This document shows, piece after piece, positions 53,075 to 61,451 of a DNA stretch of 64,000 nt. The notes under the pieces are model-generated. The model was not told the origin of the DNA and searched no databases. It saw only the letters and a list, made by a program, of their open reading frames with translations. The first letter of the stretch is position 1. Every line of letters starts with the position of its first letter. The stretch is from NCBI RefSeq assembly GCF_002105195.1, contig NZ_MUHU01000008.1, positions 62,001-126,000 of the forward strand, written 5' to 3'. Both the position numbers and the translations under genes were made by a program. Source of the DNA: Derxia lacustris (lineage in GTDB: Bacteria > Pseudomonadota > Gammaproteobacteria > Burkholderiales > Burkholderiaceae_E).

Positions 53075-54108
53075 GCCTCGATGATGACCTTGAGCGCCTG
53101 CGTGCTCGCCGCCTTGCCGAAGCAGTCGTAGGCGGCGAGCGCATCGGCCAGCTTGAAGCGATGGGTGATGAGCCGCGCCGGATCGAGCTTGCCGGCGCCC
53201 ACGCTGCGCAACAGCATCGGCGTGGTCACGGTATCGACCAGCCGCGTGGTGATGGTGATGTTCTGCGACCAGAGCTTTTCGAGGTGCAGATCGACCTTGT
53301 GCCCGTGCACGCCCACGTTGGCGATGGTCCCGCCCGGCGCGATGATTTCCTGGCACAGCTCGAAGGTGGCTGCGATGCCGACCGCCTCGATGGCCACGTC
53401 CACGCCCACGCCGCCGGTCAGCGCACGCACGGCAGCGGCGGCATCGGTCTTGCCGCTGTCCACCACGGCGGTCGCGCCAAAGGTCCTGGCGACTGCCAGC
53501 CGGTTCTCGTCCAGATCGACCATGACGATCTGCGCCGGCGCAAAGAACTGCGCCGTCAGCAGCGCGGCCAGCCCGATCGGCCCGGCGCCGACGATGGCCA
53601 CGCTGCATCCGGGCGTGACCTTGCCGTTGAGCACGCCGCATTCATAGCCCGTGGGCAGGATGTCGCTGAGCATGACCAGCGCCTCCTCGTCCATGCCGGC
53701 CGGGATGCGGTGCAGGCTGGTGTCGGCATGCGGAATGCGCACGTATTCGGCCTGGGTGCCGTCGATGCTGTTGCCGAGAATCCAGCCACCGTCCGCGCAA
53801 TGCGAATACATGCCGCGCTTGCAGTAGTCGCAGCGGCCGCAGGCGGTGATGCAGGAGATGAGCACCGCGTCGCCGGGCTTGAAGGCGCTGACGCCGCTGC
53901 CCACGCTGTCGACGATGCCGACGCCTTCATGGCCGAGCGTGGTGCCGGGCAGGCAGCTGGGCACATCGCCCTTGAGGATGTGCAGATCGGTGCCGCAGAT
54001 GGTGGTGCGCGTGATGCGCACGACCGCATCGGTGGCCGCGCGGATGACCGGCCTGGGCCGGTCGAGCAATGCCTTTTCGCCCGGGCCCTGGTAGACGACT
54101 GCCTTCAT
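53071..54108 (-). CDS. Zinc-dependent alcohol dehydrogenase
   Basis: A 345-aa medium-chain dehydrogenase. The catalytic zinc site has Cys38 (CGTDLH) and His60-Glu61 (GHEGVG). The structural zinc is held by Cys90, Cys93, Cys96 and Cys104. The Rossmann site is [15 protein letters not shown] near 173-187. The segment [23 protein letters not shown] is typical of the iron/isopropanol-type subgroup of small-alcohol dehydrogenases. It is monocistronic; the XoxF operon 1 kb away suggests a possible link to alcohol or aldehyde metabolism, but nothing proves it. Confidence 0.9.
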   Translation of the reverse strand: MKAVVYQGPGEKALLDRPRPVIRAATDAVVRITRTTICGTDLHILKGDVPSCLPGTTLGHEGVGIVDSVGSGVSAFKPGDAVLISCITACGRCDYCKRGMYSHCADGGWILGNSIDGTQAEYVRIPHADTSLHRIPAGMDEEALVMLSDILPTGYECGVLNGKVTPGCSVAIVGAGPIGLAALLTAQFFAPAQIVMVDLDENRLAVARTFGATAVVDSGKTDAAAAVRALTGGVGVDVAIEAVGIAATFELCQEIIAPGGTIANVGVHGHKVDLHLEKLWSQNITITTRLVDTVTTPMLLRSVGAGKLDPARLITHRFKLADALAAYDCFGKAASTQALKVIIEA

Positions 54109-54240
54109 CGATCTCTCCTTGCGGAGCGCCGACGACGCCGGCGGATGCCGGCCAGCCGCGCCCTTGGGCCGAGCCTGCGCGCCAGGCGGCGGCTATGCAT
54201 TTGGTAACGCCGGGCTGCAAGGGTTTGCAGCGGCGCGCGT

Positions 54241-54879
54241 TCAGCCCGGCTCGCGGCGCCGCCAGACGCTGGCCAGCCAGGGCTGCTGCGCCAGCGGCAG
54301 GCCGGGCGGGCGGTAGTAGTGCTCCAGCTCGTCGAAGCCGGCCGTCGTCAGAAACCCGCGCCAGCTTTCGAGATCGTGGAAGGCGCCGTAGCGCCCGGCC
54401 TGCCAGCCTTCCTGCCCGTTGCCGCGCGGGTTGGAGGTGAACAGCACGCCGCCCGGCTTGAGCGTGGCATGCAGTTGCCGCAGCACGCGCGGCAGCTCGG
54501 CGCTCGGCACATGGAACAGCGAGGCATTGGCGAACACGCCGTCGAAGCGCGCCGGCGGCAGATCGAGCGCGAGCAGGTTCTGCTGCCAGACCTCGCAGCC
54601 AGCATGGGCGCGCGCCATCGTCACGAAGCGCTCCGCGCCGTCGAGCCCGACCGGCGCATGGCCGGCGTCGACAAAGGTCTTGAGATCGCGGCCCGGGCCG
54701 CAGCCCAGATCGAGCAGCGCCAGCGGCGGCACGCCGACCAGATGGCGCAGGAAGGCGTCGGTGTTCTGGCGCACGTCATGGTCGCGGGTGCCGATCCAGA
54801 ACTCGCGCGCATTGCTGTTGTAGTGGGCGAGGGTGAGATCGGCGATGCGGTCGAGGTCGTCGGGCATGAGCGGCTGCAT
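54241..54879 (-). CDS. Class I SAM-dependent methyltransferase
   Basis: A 212-aa methyltransferase with the SAM-binding motif I LLDLGCGPGRDLKTF (residues about 55-69), an acidic end of beta-2 in PVGLDGAERF, and motif IV-like FDGVFANASLFHVP. It resembles the tellurite-resistance/cyclopropane-type small methyltransferases. The substrate is unknown. The start could be 54879 or the next Met at 54867. The 132-base gap to the ADH gene holds a 7-bp hairpin (54214-54231) without a T-run. Confidence 0.75.
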   Translation of the reverse strand: MQPLMPDDLDRIADLTLAHYNSNAREFWIGTRDHDVRQNTDAFLRHLVGVPPLALLDLGCGPGRDLKTFVDAGHAPVGLDGAERFVTMARAHAGCEVWQQNLLALDLPPARFDGVFANASLFHVPSAELPRVLRQLHATLKPGGVLFTSNPRGNGQEGWQAGRYGAFHDLESWRGFLTTAGFDELEHYYRPPGLPLAQQPWLASVWRRREPG

Positions 54880-55009
54880 TCAGGGGGCGATGGCGAACTG
54901 TAGTGCGCGCGCCAGGCAGGCCAGCCCGAACGGCAGGGCGGTGTCAGGCAAGGCCGGACGGACTCCGGAAATAATGCAGAAATTCCCGAGTAATTCGTCC
55001 TATTGAATA

Positions 55010-55030
55010 GAATGTGAAAAAAGCACATTC
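55010..55030. promoter_or_regulatory. Inverted repeat in the xoxF leader
   Basis: GAATGTG (55010-55016) and CACATTC (55024-55030) are perfect 7-bp complements around an A-rich 7-base spacer. They lie 31 bases before the xoxF ATG in an AT-rich island (54970-55035) that contrasts with the GC-rich surroundings. A TAGAAT hexamer at 55008-55013 resembles a -10 box. The repeat could be an operator for the lanthanide/methanol response. Confidence 0.4.
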
Positions 55031-55060
55031 TTTCGTGACGGATTCACCACGGAGGTCGGC

Positions 55061-56899
55061 ATGAAGGTCACAAGAGCAATTACCCAGCAATCTCGTCTGC
55101 AATCGCCGCGCGCTTCGTGGCGCGGCGCAAGCCTGCTGCTGGCGCTGACGACGGCGCTGCCGGCGCTGGCCCAGGCCCAGGTGGTCGGCGCGGGCGCCGA
55201 CTGGTCCACGCCGTCGGGCACGGCCCAGGCCACGCGCTACAGCTCACTCAACGACATCACGCCGGCCAATGCCGGCAAGCTGGTCGAGGAGTTTTCGTTC
55301 GCCACCGGCGTCAAGGCGTCGCACCAGGGCCAGCCGCTGGTGGTGGGCAGCCGCATGTACATCGTCACGCCCTATCCCAACCGGCTGATCGCGCTCGACC
55401 TGAGCAATCCGGGCGTCAAGCTCTGGACCTTCAGCCCCAAGGTGGATGAATTCGCGCGCGGCGTGGCCTGCTGCGACGTGGTCAATCGCGGCGCCGTGTA
55501 TGCCGACGGCAAGGTCGTCTACAACCTGCTCGACGGCTCGACCGTGGCGGTCAACGCCATCACCGGCAAGCAGGTCTGGCGCACCAAGCTTGGCGATCCG
55601 GCCAGCGGCGAGACGCTGACCGGCGCGCCCATCGTGGCCAAGGGCAAGGTCATCGTCGGCAATGCCGGCGGCGAGCTGGGCGTGCGCGGCTGGGTCCAGG
55701 CGCTGAGCCTGAAGACCGGCAAGCCGGTGTGGAAGGCCTTCAACACCGGCCCCGATGCCGATGTGCTGATCGGCGCCGACTTCAAGGCCTTCTATGCCAA
55801 GGACCGGGGCACGGATCTGGGCGCGACCAGCTGGCCCGACCGCATGTGGCAGCAGGGCGGCAGCACCTCGTGGGCCTGGTTCAGCTACGACCCGGGCCTC
55901 AATCTCGTCTACTACGGCACCGGCAATCCGGGCGTGTGGAATCCGGACATGCGCCCCGGCGACAACAAGTGGGGCGCGTCGATCTTTGCGCGCAATGCCG
56001 ATACCGGCGCGGCGGTCTGGGCCTATCAGCTCACGCCACATGACGGCTGGGATTACGACGCGGTCAACGAGAGCATCGTGGCCGACATGACCATCGACGG
56101 CCGGGCGCGCAAGGTCATCGTCCATTTCAACAAGAACGGCTTCGCCTACACGATGGATCGCGCTACCGGCGAGGTCATCAATGCCAACAAGTTCGGCGAG
56201 GTGACCTGGGCCGATCACATCGACCTGAAGACCGGCGTGCCGGCGGTGAATCCGGGCATGGCCACGCATCAGGGCGACATCACCCAGGGCATCTGCCCGT
56301 CGGCGCTGGGCGTCAAGGACTTCGAGCCGGCGTCCTACTCGCCGCGCACCGGGCTGTTCTATGTGCCGGCGATCAACCTGTGCATGAACTACGAGCCGCT
56401 GAAGACGCTGTACATCGCGGGCACGCCGTTCTGGGGCGCCGACCTCGACATCCTGCCCGGCTCGGGCGGCAAGATGGGCGAGCTGATCGCCTGGGATGCG
56501 GCGACCGGCAAGCGCGCCTGGAGCGTCGACGAACCGCTGCCGCTGTATGCCGGCACGCTGGCCACCGCCGGCGACGTGGTGTTCTACGGCACGCTCGACC
56601 GCTGGTTCAAGGCGGTCAACGCCACGACTGGCGAGCTGCTGTTCAAGAAGCAGCTGGAGTGCGGCATCGTCGGCAATCCGATCAGCTACACCGGGCCCGA
56701 CGGCAAGCAGCGGGTGGCGGTGTACACCGGCGTGGGCTGGATGGCGGGCGGCTTTGCCGGCGGCACCTGTCCGGCCGGCGCCACGGCCTCGTCGGATGCG
56801 GCACCGATGGCACGCGCCAGCGCCAGGCTGCCGATCGCCAAGGCCAGCTCGGCGAGCACGGTGACGAGCGGCATGCTCCACGTATTCCGGCTGCCATGA
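55061..56899 (+). CDS. xoxF: PQQ-dependent methanol dehydrogenase, lanthanide (XoxF) type
   Basis: Periplasmic quinoprotein (612 aa) oxidising methanol or other short alcohols. The signal peptide ends near ALAQAQ (residue about 40). An eight-bladed propeller carries PQQ; the vicinal disulfide is Cys137-Cys138 (GVACCDVVNRG). The catalytic Asp331 and the extra lanthanide ligand Asp333 are seen in DGWDYDAVNE, where calcium-type MxaF has Ala at the second position. This strongly indicates a rare-earth-dependent enzyme. It is followed by xoxJ (ATGA overlap) and xoxG. No mxaF or pqq genes are in the window. A Ser/Ala-rich insertion near residues 575-600 is unusual. Confidence 0.93.
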   Translation: MKVTRAITQQSRLQSPRASWRGASLLLALTTALPALAQAQVVGAGADWSTPSGTAQATRYSSLNDITPANAGKLVEEFSFATGVKASHQGQPLVVGSRMYIVTPYPNRLIALDLSNPGVKLWTFSPKVDEFARGVACCDVVNRGAVYADGKVVYNLLDGSTVAVNAITGKQVWRTKLGDPASGETLTGAPIVAKGKVIVGNAGGELGVRGWVQALSLKTGKPVWKAFNTGPDADVLIGADFKAFYAKDRGTDLGATSWPDRMWQQGGSTSWAWFSYDPGLNLVYYGTGNPGVWNPDMRPGDNKWGASIFARNADTGAAVWAYQLTPHDGWDYDAVNESIVADMTIDGRARKVIVHFNKNGFAYTMDRATGEVINANKFGEVTWADHIDLKTGVPAVNPGMATHQGDITQGICPSALGVKDFEPASYSPRTGLFYVPAINLCMNYEPLKTLYIAGTPFWGADLDILPGSGGKMGELIAWDAATGKRAWSVDEPLPLYAGTLATAGDVVFYGTLDRWFKAVNATTGELLFKKQLECGIVGNPISYTGPDGKQRVAVYTGVGWMAGGFAGGTCPAGATASSDAAPMARASARLPIAKASSASTVTSGMLHVFRLP

Positions 56900-57798
56900 G
56901 CGGCGGCCTTGCGATGCATGGCCAGCTGGCCCGGCGCGTGACGGCCGGGCTGCTGGCGGCACTGGCGGCGCTGGCCGCCGGCCTGGGCAGCGGCAATGCC
57001 GAGGCCGCCTCGGCCGCTGCGACCGCCGCCGGCCGGCCCGAGCCCCAGCGCGAGCTGGCGGTCTGCGCCGATCCGGCCAACCTGCCTTACTCCAACGACC
57101 GCGGCGAAGGCTTCGAGAACCGCATCGCCCGGCTGCTCGCCGACGATCTGCACGCCCGGCTGCGCTATGCCTGGAATCTGCAACGGCGCGGCTTTCTGCG
57201 TCGCACGCTCGATGCCGGGCGCTGCGATGTGGTGATCGGCGCGCCGGTCGGCCTGCGCGGGCTGCTGCTGACGCGGCCGTACTACGCGTCGAGCTATGTG
57301 TTCGTGACTGCGCGCGAGCGCGGTCTGGCGCTCGCCGGCTTCGACGATCCGGCGCTGCGCGAGCTGCGCATCGGCCTGCAGGCGGTCGGCGCCGAGGGCG
57401 GCAACACGCCGCCGGCGATGGCGCTGGCGCGGCGCGGACTGGTGCAGCACATCACCGGCTACCCGATGTGGGCCGGCGAGAACGAGGTCGATCCGCAGGG
57501 CCGCATCGTCGATGCGGTGGCCAGCGGCGAGATCGACGTGGCCATCGTCTGGGGCCCGTTCGCGGGCTGGTTTGCCCGGCGCCACGGCGATCGGCTGGCG
57601 CTCGCGCCGGTGCCGGCCGATCCGCTCGACCCGGGCCAGCGCGCCAGTTTCGACATGGCGCTCGGCGTGCGGCGCGGCGACACCGCGCTGCTGGCCGAAC
57701 TGCAAGCCGCGCTCGACCGGCATCGCCCGGAAATCGATGCGCTCCTGCGCGACTACGGCATTCCGCTGCTCGCGGCCAACGACACCGAAGGAAAGTGA
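56896..57798 (+). CDS. xoxJ: XoxJ-like periplasmic binding protein
   Basis: A 300-aa secreted protein of the quinoprotein-dehydrogenase-associated substrate-binding family (MoxJ/XoxJ), thought to help activate or assemble XoxF. A signal peptide (hydrophobic core AGLLAALAALAAGLG) is followed by LAVCADPANLPYSNDRGEGFENRIA, the typical start of the mature protein. LDAGRCDVVIGAP, and IDVAIVWGPFAGWFA near the end, are also shared with the family. It starts inside the xoxF stop (ATGA), so the two are co-translated. Confidence 0.87.
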   Translation: MSGGLAMHGQLARRVTAGLLAALAALAAGLGSGNAEAASAAATAAGRPEPQRELAVCADPANLPYSNDRGEGFENRIARLLADDLHARLRYAWNLQRRGFLRRTLDAGRCDVVIGAPVGLRGLLLTRPYYASSYVFVTARERGLALAGFDDPALRELRIGLQAVGAEGGNTPPAMALARRGLVQHITGYPMWAGENEVDPQGRIVDAVASGEIDVAIVWGPFAGWFARRHGDRLALAPVPADPLDPGQRASFDMALGVRRGDTALLAELQAALDRHRPEIDALLRDYGIPLLAANDTEGK

Positions 57799-57799
57799 A

Positions 57800-58267
57800 A
57801 TGAACCAGCCGATGAACCGGATCGCCGCGCTGCTGGCGGCAAGCGTCATGACCGTCGCTGCCCAGGCCGAGGAGCGCTGGGCCGCCACGCCGCAGGCCAT
57901 CGCCATTCCGCCGGCCGTTGCAGCGCCTGCGCCGAGCTATGCCGCGCCGCCCGCCGACGCGGCGGCGCAATCGGCCCAGCGCGCCAAGCTCAGCCAGGCC
58001 GGCGAGGGCCGTCGCGCCTATCTCAAGCTCAACTGCTACTCCTGCCACGGCATGGGCGCGACCGGCGGGATGGGGCCGAACATCGTCCATGCCGAGCGCG
58101 GCGATGTGGCCGAGGCGCTGCTCAAGGGCGAGGACGGCGGCATGCGCTCCTACCGGGGCTATGTGACCGCGACCGACATCACCAACATCGCGCTCTACCT
58201 GCGCAGCATCGGTACCGTCAACGAGCCCAAGTTCAACGACTGGTGGGTGGCGGTGCCGACCAAGTGA
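57800..58267 (+). CDS. xoxG: XoxG-like cytochrome c
   Basis: A 155-aa periplasmic c-type cytochrome, probable electron acceptor of XoxF. The signal peptide ends near VAAQAEE (residue about 24). One heme site C-x2-CH is at Cys79, Cys82, His83 (NCYSCHG), and a later Met (GGMR) may be the sixth ligand. An Ala/Pro-rich linker precedes the heme domain. It starts one base after the xoxJ stop. Its sequence differs from classical MxaG, as is usual for XoxG. Confidence 0.85.
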   Translation: MNQPMNRIAALLAASVMTVAAQAEERWAATPQAIAIPPAVAAPAPSYAAPPADAAAQSAQRAKLSQAGEGRRAYLKLNCYSCHGMGATGGMGPNIVHAERGDVAEALLKGEDGGMRSYRGYVTATDITNIALYLRSIGTVNEPKFNDWWVAVPTK

Positions 58268-58463
58268 GGCGGGCGGCTGGCGGTCCGGCGCTACCGGTGC
58301 CGCTTCGCTGGCGATGCCCCGGGGCTGCAATCGATTCGTGCAATGCCCGGCGGCGAATGCCTGCAGCTGGAAATTCATTTCGCCGGCATTTGCCGTTTGC
58401 CGCTGCGGGCGGTTTCGCCCAATTCGCGTCAATCGCTGCCCGACGCTTGCAGTGTCGGCGGCG

Positions 58464-58496
58464 AAAAAAAAACGGCCACCCTTGCGAGGTGGCCGT
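58464..58496 (-). terminator. Rho-independent terminator of ssrA
   Basis: A perfect 9-bp stem (ACGGCCACC/GGTGGCCGT, 58472-58496) with a 7-base loop is followed on the minus strand by nine T residues. It lies 26 bases beyond the tmRNA 3' end. In this GC-rich genome it is one of only two textbook terminators in the window. Confidence 0.9.
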
Positions 58497-58522
58497 CTGA
58501 AGTTTTGCAGCGGTGCTGAATC

Positions 58523-58886
58523 TGGTGGAGGCGGCGGGAATCGAACCCGCGTCCGAAAGTCCTCTACAGACAGTTCTACATACTTAGCCAGCTTGTTTGA
58601 TTTAGCCCGGCCGTCTCGAAGTGGCACGATCCGTACGAGCGAGTCGCTAAATTTTCGAACCGGACCCCGCAACCTGATCCAGCCTTAGCCTTCGTAATAT
58701 GACCCCACCACCGGTTTTACCCGGCACAGCCCGAAGGCGAACTGCTGTGAGGCTCACCGGCAATTAAGCGGCGAGGGCGAAACGTTCGTCGTTCGCAGTT
58801 ACTAATTTCCAGTGGATTTACGAGCTTACTGGTGCTCGGTATGCCCTGCGCTGCTTCGCAACCCTCGTCGAAACCAGGTCGCCCCC
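58523..58886 (-). ncRNA. ssrA: tmRNA
   Basis: Transfer-messenger RNA for ribosome rescue, about 364 nt. On the minus strand the 5' end GGGGGCGACC pairs with 3' CGCCTCC followed by ACCA, the tRNA-like acceptor stem with encoded CCA. GGTTCGATTC is the T-arm. The tag frame at 58764-58796 reads ANDERFALAA then TAA, the betaproteobacterial type of degradation tag. It is bordered by a promoter-like sequence at 58899-58907 and a terminator at 58464-58496. Confidence 0.97.
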
Positions 58887-58898
58887 AGAGGGAATCGA

Positions 58899-58907
58899 AG
58901 ATTAGCA
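58899..58907 (-). promoter_or_regulatory. Likely ssrA promoter (extended -10)
   Basis: TGCTAATCT on the minus strand resembles an extended -10 element (TGnTATAAT) and is placed so that transcription would start a few bases before the mature tmRNA 5' end. No clear -35 hexamer is seen at 17 bp. Confidence 0.4.
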
Positions 58908-58932
58908 CGGCAATCGCCATGCCGCTTCATTC

Positions 58933-59601
58933 TCAATGGCCGAGATTGGCAAGCGCGGCAATCAATTCGCCCGGTGCGCGAATGATGGCGTCGGGTTTCC
59001 ACTCGGCCGGATCGGTTTCCGAGCAATAACCGTAGGCGGCGGCAATCGTCGCCATTCCGGCGGCGCGGCCGGCCACGATGTCGCGCTCGTCATCGCCGAT
59101 GTAGGCGCAGTCCGCCGCTGCAATGCCGAGCTGGCTGGCGGCATGCAGCAGCGGCTCGGGATGCGGCTTGGCCACGGTGAGCGTGTCGCCGGCCACGATC
59201 ACGCCGGCGCGCGCATGCAGCCCGAGCGCGGTCATCAGCGGCAGCGCGAAGCGGGTGGCCTTGTTGGTGACCACGCCCCAGGCCACGCCGGCCTGCTCAA
59301 GCTGCGCGAGCAGCGCATCGACGCCGGCAAACACGCTCGATTCCACCGCGAGTGCGCCCGAGTAATGGTCGAGAAATTCGCGCTGGAGCTCGGCATAGCC
59401 GCTGTCGTCGGGGCGCACGCCGAGCGCGGCGCCGATCAGCCCGCGCGCGCCATGCGAGGCCCAGGGGCGCAGCACGGCGAGCGGCAGCGGCGGCAGATCG
59501 CGCGCAATCCGCAGCCGGTTGGCGGCGCCGGCCAGATCGGGCGCCGAATCGACCAGCGTTCCGTCCAGATCGAACAGCACGGCACGAAAGCGCAGCGTCA
59601 T
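58933..59601 (-). CDS. gph: Phosphoglycolate phosphatase (HAD family)
   Basis: A 222-aa HAD hydrolase removing phosphate from 2-phosphoglycolate. Motif I is [11 protein letters not shown] (nucleophile Asp11, Asp13), motif II VVTNK, motif III the Lys in AKPHPEPLL and motif [11 protein letters not shown]. The start overlaps the ubiG stop by four bases (ATGA, 59598-59601), the standard betaproteobacterial ubiG-gph arrangement. Confidence 0.92.
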   Translation of the reverse strand: MTLRFRAVLFDLDGTLVDSAPDLAGAANRLRIARDLPPLPLAVLRPWASHGARGLIGAALGVRPDDSGYAELQREFLDHYSGALAVESSVFAGVDALLAQLEQAGVAWGVVTNKATRFALPLMTALGLHARAGVIVAGDTLTVAKPHPEPLLHAASQLGIAAADCAYIGDDERDIVAGRAAGMATIAAAYGYCSETDPAEWKPDAIIRAPGELIAALANLGH

Positions 59602-60296
59602 GGCCGGGTGCAGGCGAGCAGGTAATTCACGTCGAGCGACTTGCCGAGCGAATACACGCGCGACAGCGGGTTGTAGTGCAGCCCGATGCTGGCGATCACG
59701 TCGAGCCCGGCGGCGCGGGCATAGCCGGTCAGCTCCGACGGCTTGATGAAGCGTTGGTATTCGTGGGTGCCGGCGGGCAGCAGGCGCAGCAGGTATTCGG
59801 CGCCAACGATGGCGAACAGATAGCTCTTGGGATTGCGGTTGAGCGTGGAGAAGAACACCTTGCCGCCCGGCTTGACCAGGCGGGCGCAGGCCTCGACCAC
59901 CGCAGCCGGCGAGGGCACATGCTCGAGCATTTCCATGCAGGTCACCACATCGAAACTGGCGGGCTCGGCAGCCGCTAGTTCCTCGGCCGAAATCTCGCGG
60001 TAATCGACCGAAATCCCCGATTCGAGACTGTGCAGTCGCGCGATCTTGAGCGGCTTGCGCGCCAGATCGATGCCGACGGTCGTGGCGCCGGCGCGCGCAA
60101 TCGATTCGGCAAGAATTCCGCCGCCGCAGCCGATATCGACGACGCGCTTGCCGGCAAGTCCGCCTGCCAGCGATGCAATCCAGTCGAGTCGCAGCGGATT
60201 GATTTCATGCAATGGCTTGAATTCGGAGTTCGGATCCCACCAGCGATGGGCCAGCTCGCTGAATTTCTGCAATTCGGCCGGATCGACGTTGCTCAT
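59598..60296 (-). CDS. ubiG: Ubiquinone biosynthesis O-methyltransferase UbiG
   Basis: A 232-aa SAM-dependent methyltransferase carrying out both O-methylation steps of ubiquinone synthesis. The N-terminal [25 protein letters not shown] and the SAM motif [16 protein letters not shown] are diagnostic. [10 protein letters not shown] and [21 protein letters not shown] follow as expected. Length and neighbours (ompA-like upstream, gph downstream) are canonical. Confidence 0.96.
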   Translation of the reverse strand: MSNVDPAELQKFSELAHRWWDPNSEFKPLHEINPLRLDWIASLAGGLAGKRVVDIGCGGGILAESIARAGATTVGIDLARKPLKIARLHSLESGISVDYREISAEELAAAEPASFDVVTCMEMLEHVPSPAAVVEACARLVKPGGKVFFSTLNRNPKSYLFAIVGAEYLLRLLPAGTHEYQRFIKPSELTGYARAAGLDVIASIGLHYNPLSRVYSLGKSLDVNYLLACTRP

Positions 60297-60310
60297 ATCT
60301 TCTTCGGGGG

Positions 60311-60343
60311 CAAAAGAAAAAAGGCCCTGCGAACAGGGCCTTT
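60311..60343 (-). terminator. Rho-independent terminator downstream of the ompA-like gene
   Basis: On the minus strand a perfect 10-bp stem (AAAGGCCCTG/CAGGGCCTTT, 60320-60343) closes a TTCG tetraloop and runs into a T-rich tract. It ends the transcript of the OmpA-like gene 25 bases after its stop, separating it from ubiG. Confidence 0.92.
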
Positions 60344-60367
60344 CCAGATCGCGATGAAACTTGCGAA

Positions 60368-61021
60368 TTACTTCTTGACCGGACGGGTACCGACGACTTC
60401 GATTTCCACGCGGCGATTCTTGGCGCGGCCTTCTTCGGTCTTGTTGTCGGCGATCGGCTGCTTTTCGCCCTTGCCTTCGGTGTAGATGCGGTTGGTTTCG
60501 ACGCCCTTGCCGATCAGGTAGGTCTTGACGGCATCGGCGCGGCGAACCGACAGCTTCTGGTTGTAGGCATCGGTGCCGACCGAGTCGGTGTGGCCGACCG
60601 CGATGATGACTTCGAGGTTCACGCCGTTGAGCTTGCTGACGAGTTCGTCGAGCTTGGCCTTGCCTTCGGGCTTGAGAACCGACTTGTCGAAGTCGAAGAA
60701 GGCGTCAGCGGCGTAGGTGACCTTTTCGTTGGTCGGGGCGGCCGGGGCAACGACCGCTGCCCGAGCCGGCGCGGGGGCCGGTGCGGGCGCCGGGGCAGCG
60801 GCGACAGGCGCCGGAGCGGGCGGCAGCGCATCGCCGCACTCGACCGTGCCTTGTTCCTTGGTCCAGGTGGCAGTGCGCCAGCAGAGGCCGGCGCCGCTCT
60901 TCACGACGGAGCCGGAGGGGCTCACGGCGTAACCGGCTTCAGGCTTGCCACCGACGGTACCGCAGGCCGAAAGCACGGCGGCGGTGGAGATCAGTGCCGC
61001 GAGCTTCAACGACTTCTTCAT
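60368..61021 (-). CDS. OmpA-family outer membrane lipoprotein
   Basis: A 217-aa envelope protein. The signal peptide carries a lipobox LSAC (Cys20). A short domain with a Cys pair follows (about 47-62), then a long Pro/Ala linker (about 67-95). The C-terminal OmpA-like peptidoglycan-binding domain has [31 protein letters not shown] and NRRVEIEVV. No beta-barrel is present. It has a good ribosome site (GAGAGGAAG). It sits between gyrA (divergent) and ubiG, as in many Burkholderiales, and is probably abundantly expressed. Confidence 0.9.
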   Translation of the reverse strand: MKKSLKLAALISTAAVLSACGTVGGKPEAGYAVSPSGSVVKSGAGLCWRTATWTKEQGTVECGDALPPAPAPVAAAPAPAPAPAPARAAVVAPAAPTNEKVTYAADAFFDFDKSVLKPEGKAKLDELVSKLNGVNLEVIIAVGHTDSVGTDAYNQKLSVRRADAVKTYLIGKGVETNRIYTEGKGEKQPIADNKTEEGRAKNRRVEIEVVGTRPVKK

Positions 61022-61451
61022 GTTCTTCCTCTCAAGTTATCCGTTGCGGAATGGACCTCGCACCCGTTTTGAATCTGCCCCGGCTTTGAGCAAGCGTTTC
61101 AAAGCCGCATTTGGGGCATTACGTTCTGCGAGGTTGTCCCTGTAAGACTCGCTGGATTCTGCCATACCGGTTTTGACGCCTTCGGGCAGTGCCAAGTAAC
61201 CAAAAGCTGCTGTCGCGCATCAACAACAACCGACTTCATTCACTCGGGATAGGCCCGGATGGTGCCTTTCCGGTCTTGCCAGATAGAGGGTCGATCCAGG
61301 TGCCTCGCGTGCTAAAATCTCCGATCTTTCAACGGCTTAACGGGCTGGATTGGCGCGCGGAATTGCTGGTCATGCTTTAACGGAAACGAAAGCAAATTGA
61401 CGAGTAGCTGCTTTTCTGCGCTGCCTGGGCCCGGCAAATTACCTCGGTGGC
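61022..61451. other. Divergent ompA-like / gyrA promoter region
   Basis: This 430-base gap is the longest clean intergenic region in the window and is noticeably less GC-rich. It must hold the promoters of both genes. An open frame of 63 codons at 61189-61380 shows no ribosome site or family likeness and is probably not a gene. Apart from the extended -10 at 61310-61318, I see no tRNA, repeat or terminator here. Confidence 0.6.
61310..61318 (+). promoter_or_regulatory. Likely gyrA promoter (extended -10)
   Basis: TGCTAAAAT matches the extended -10 consensus TGnTATAAT with one substitution. It lies 133 bases upstream of the gyrA ATG, implying a leader of about 125 bases. No good -35 is at standard spacing, which extended -10 promoters tolerate. 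Confidence 0.55.

Noticed and set aside
54214-54231. 7-bp hairpin (GCTGCAA/TTGCAGC) between the alcohol dehydrogenase and methyltransferase genes considered as a terminator
   Set aside because: No T-run follows on either strand, and both flanking genes are on the minus strand with the hairpin between them, so it could at most be a weak attenuator.
61189-61380. 63-codon open frame in the gyrA upstream region
   Set aside because: It has no ribosome site or recognisable motif, and it would overlap the probable gyrA promoter at 61310-61318.
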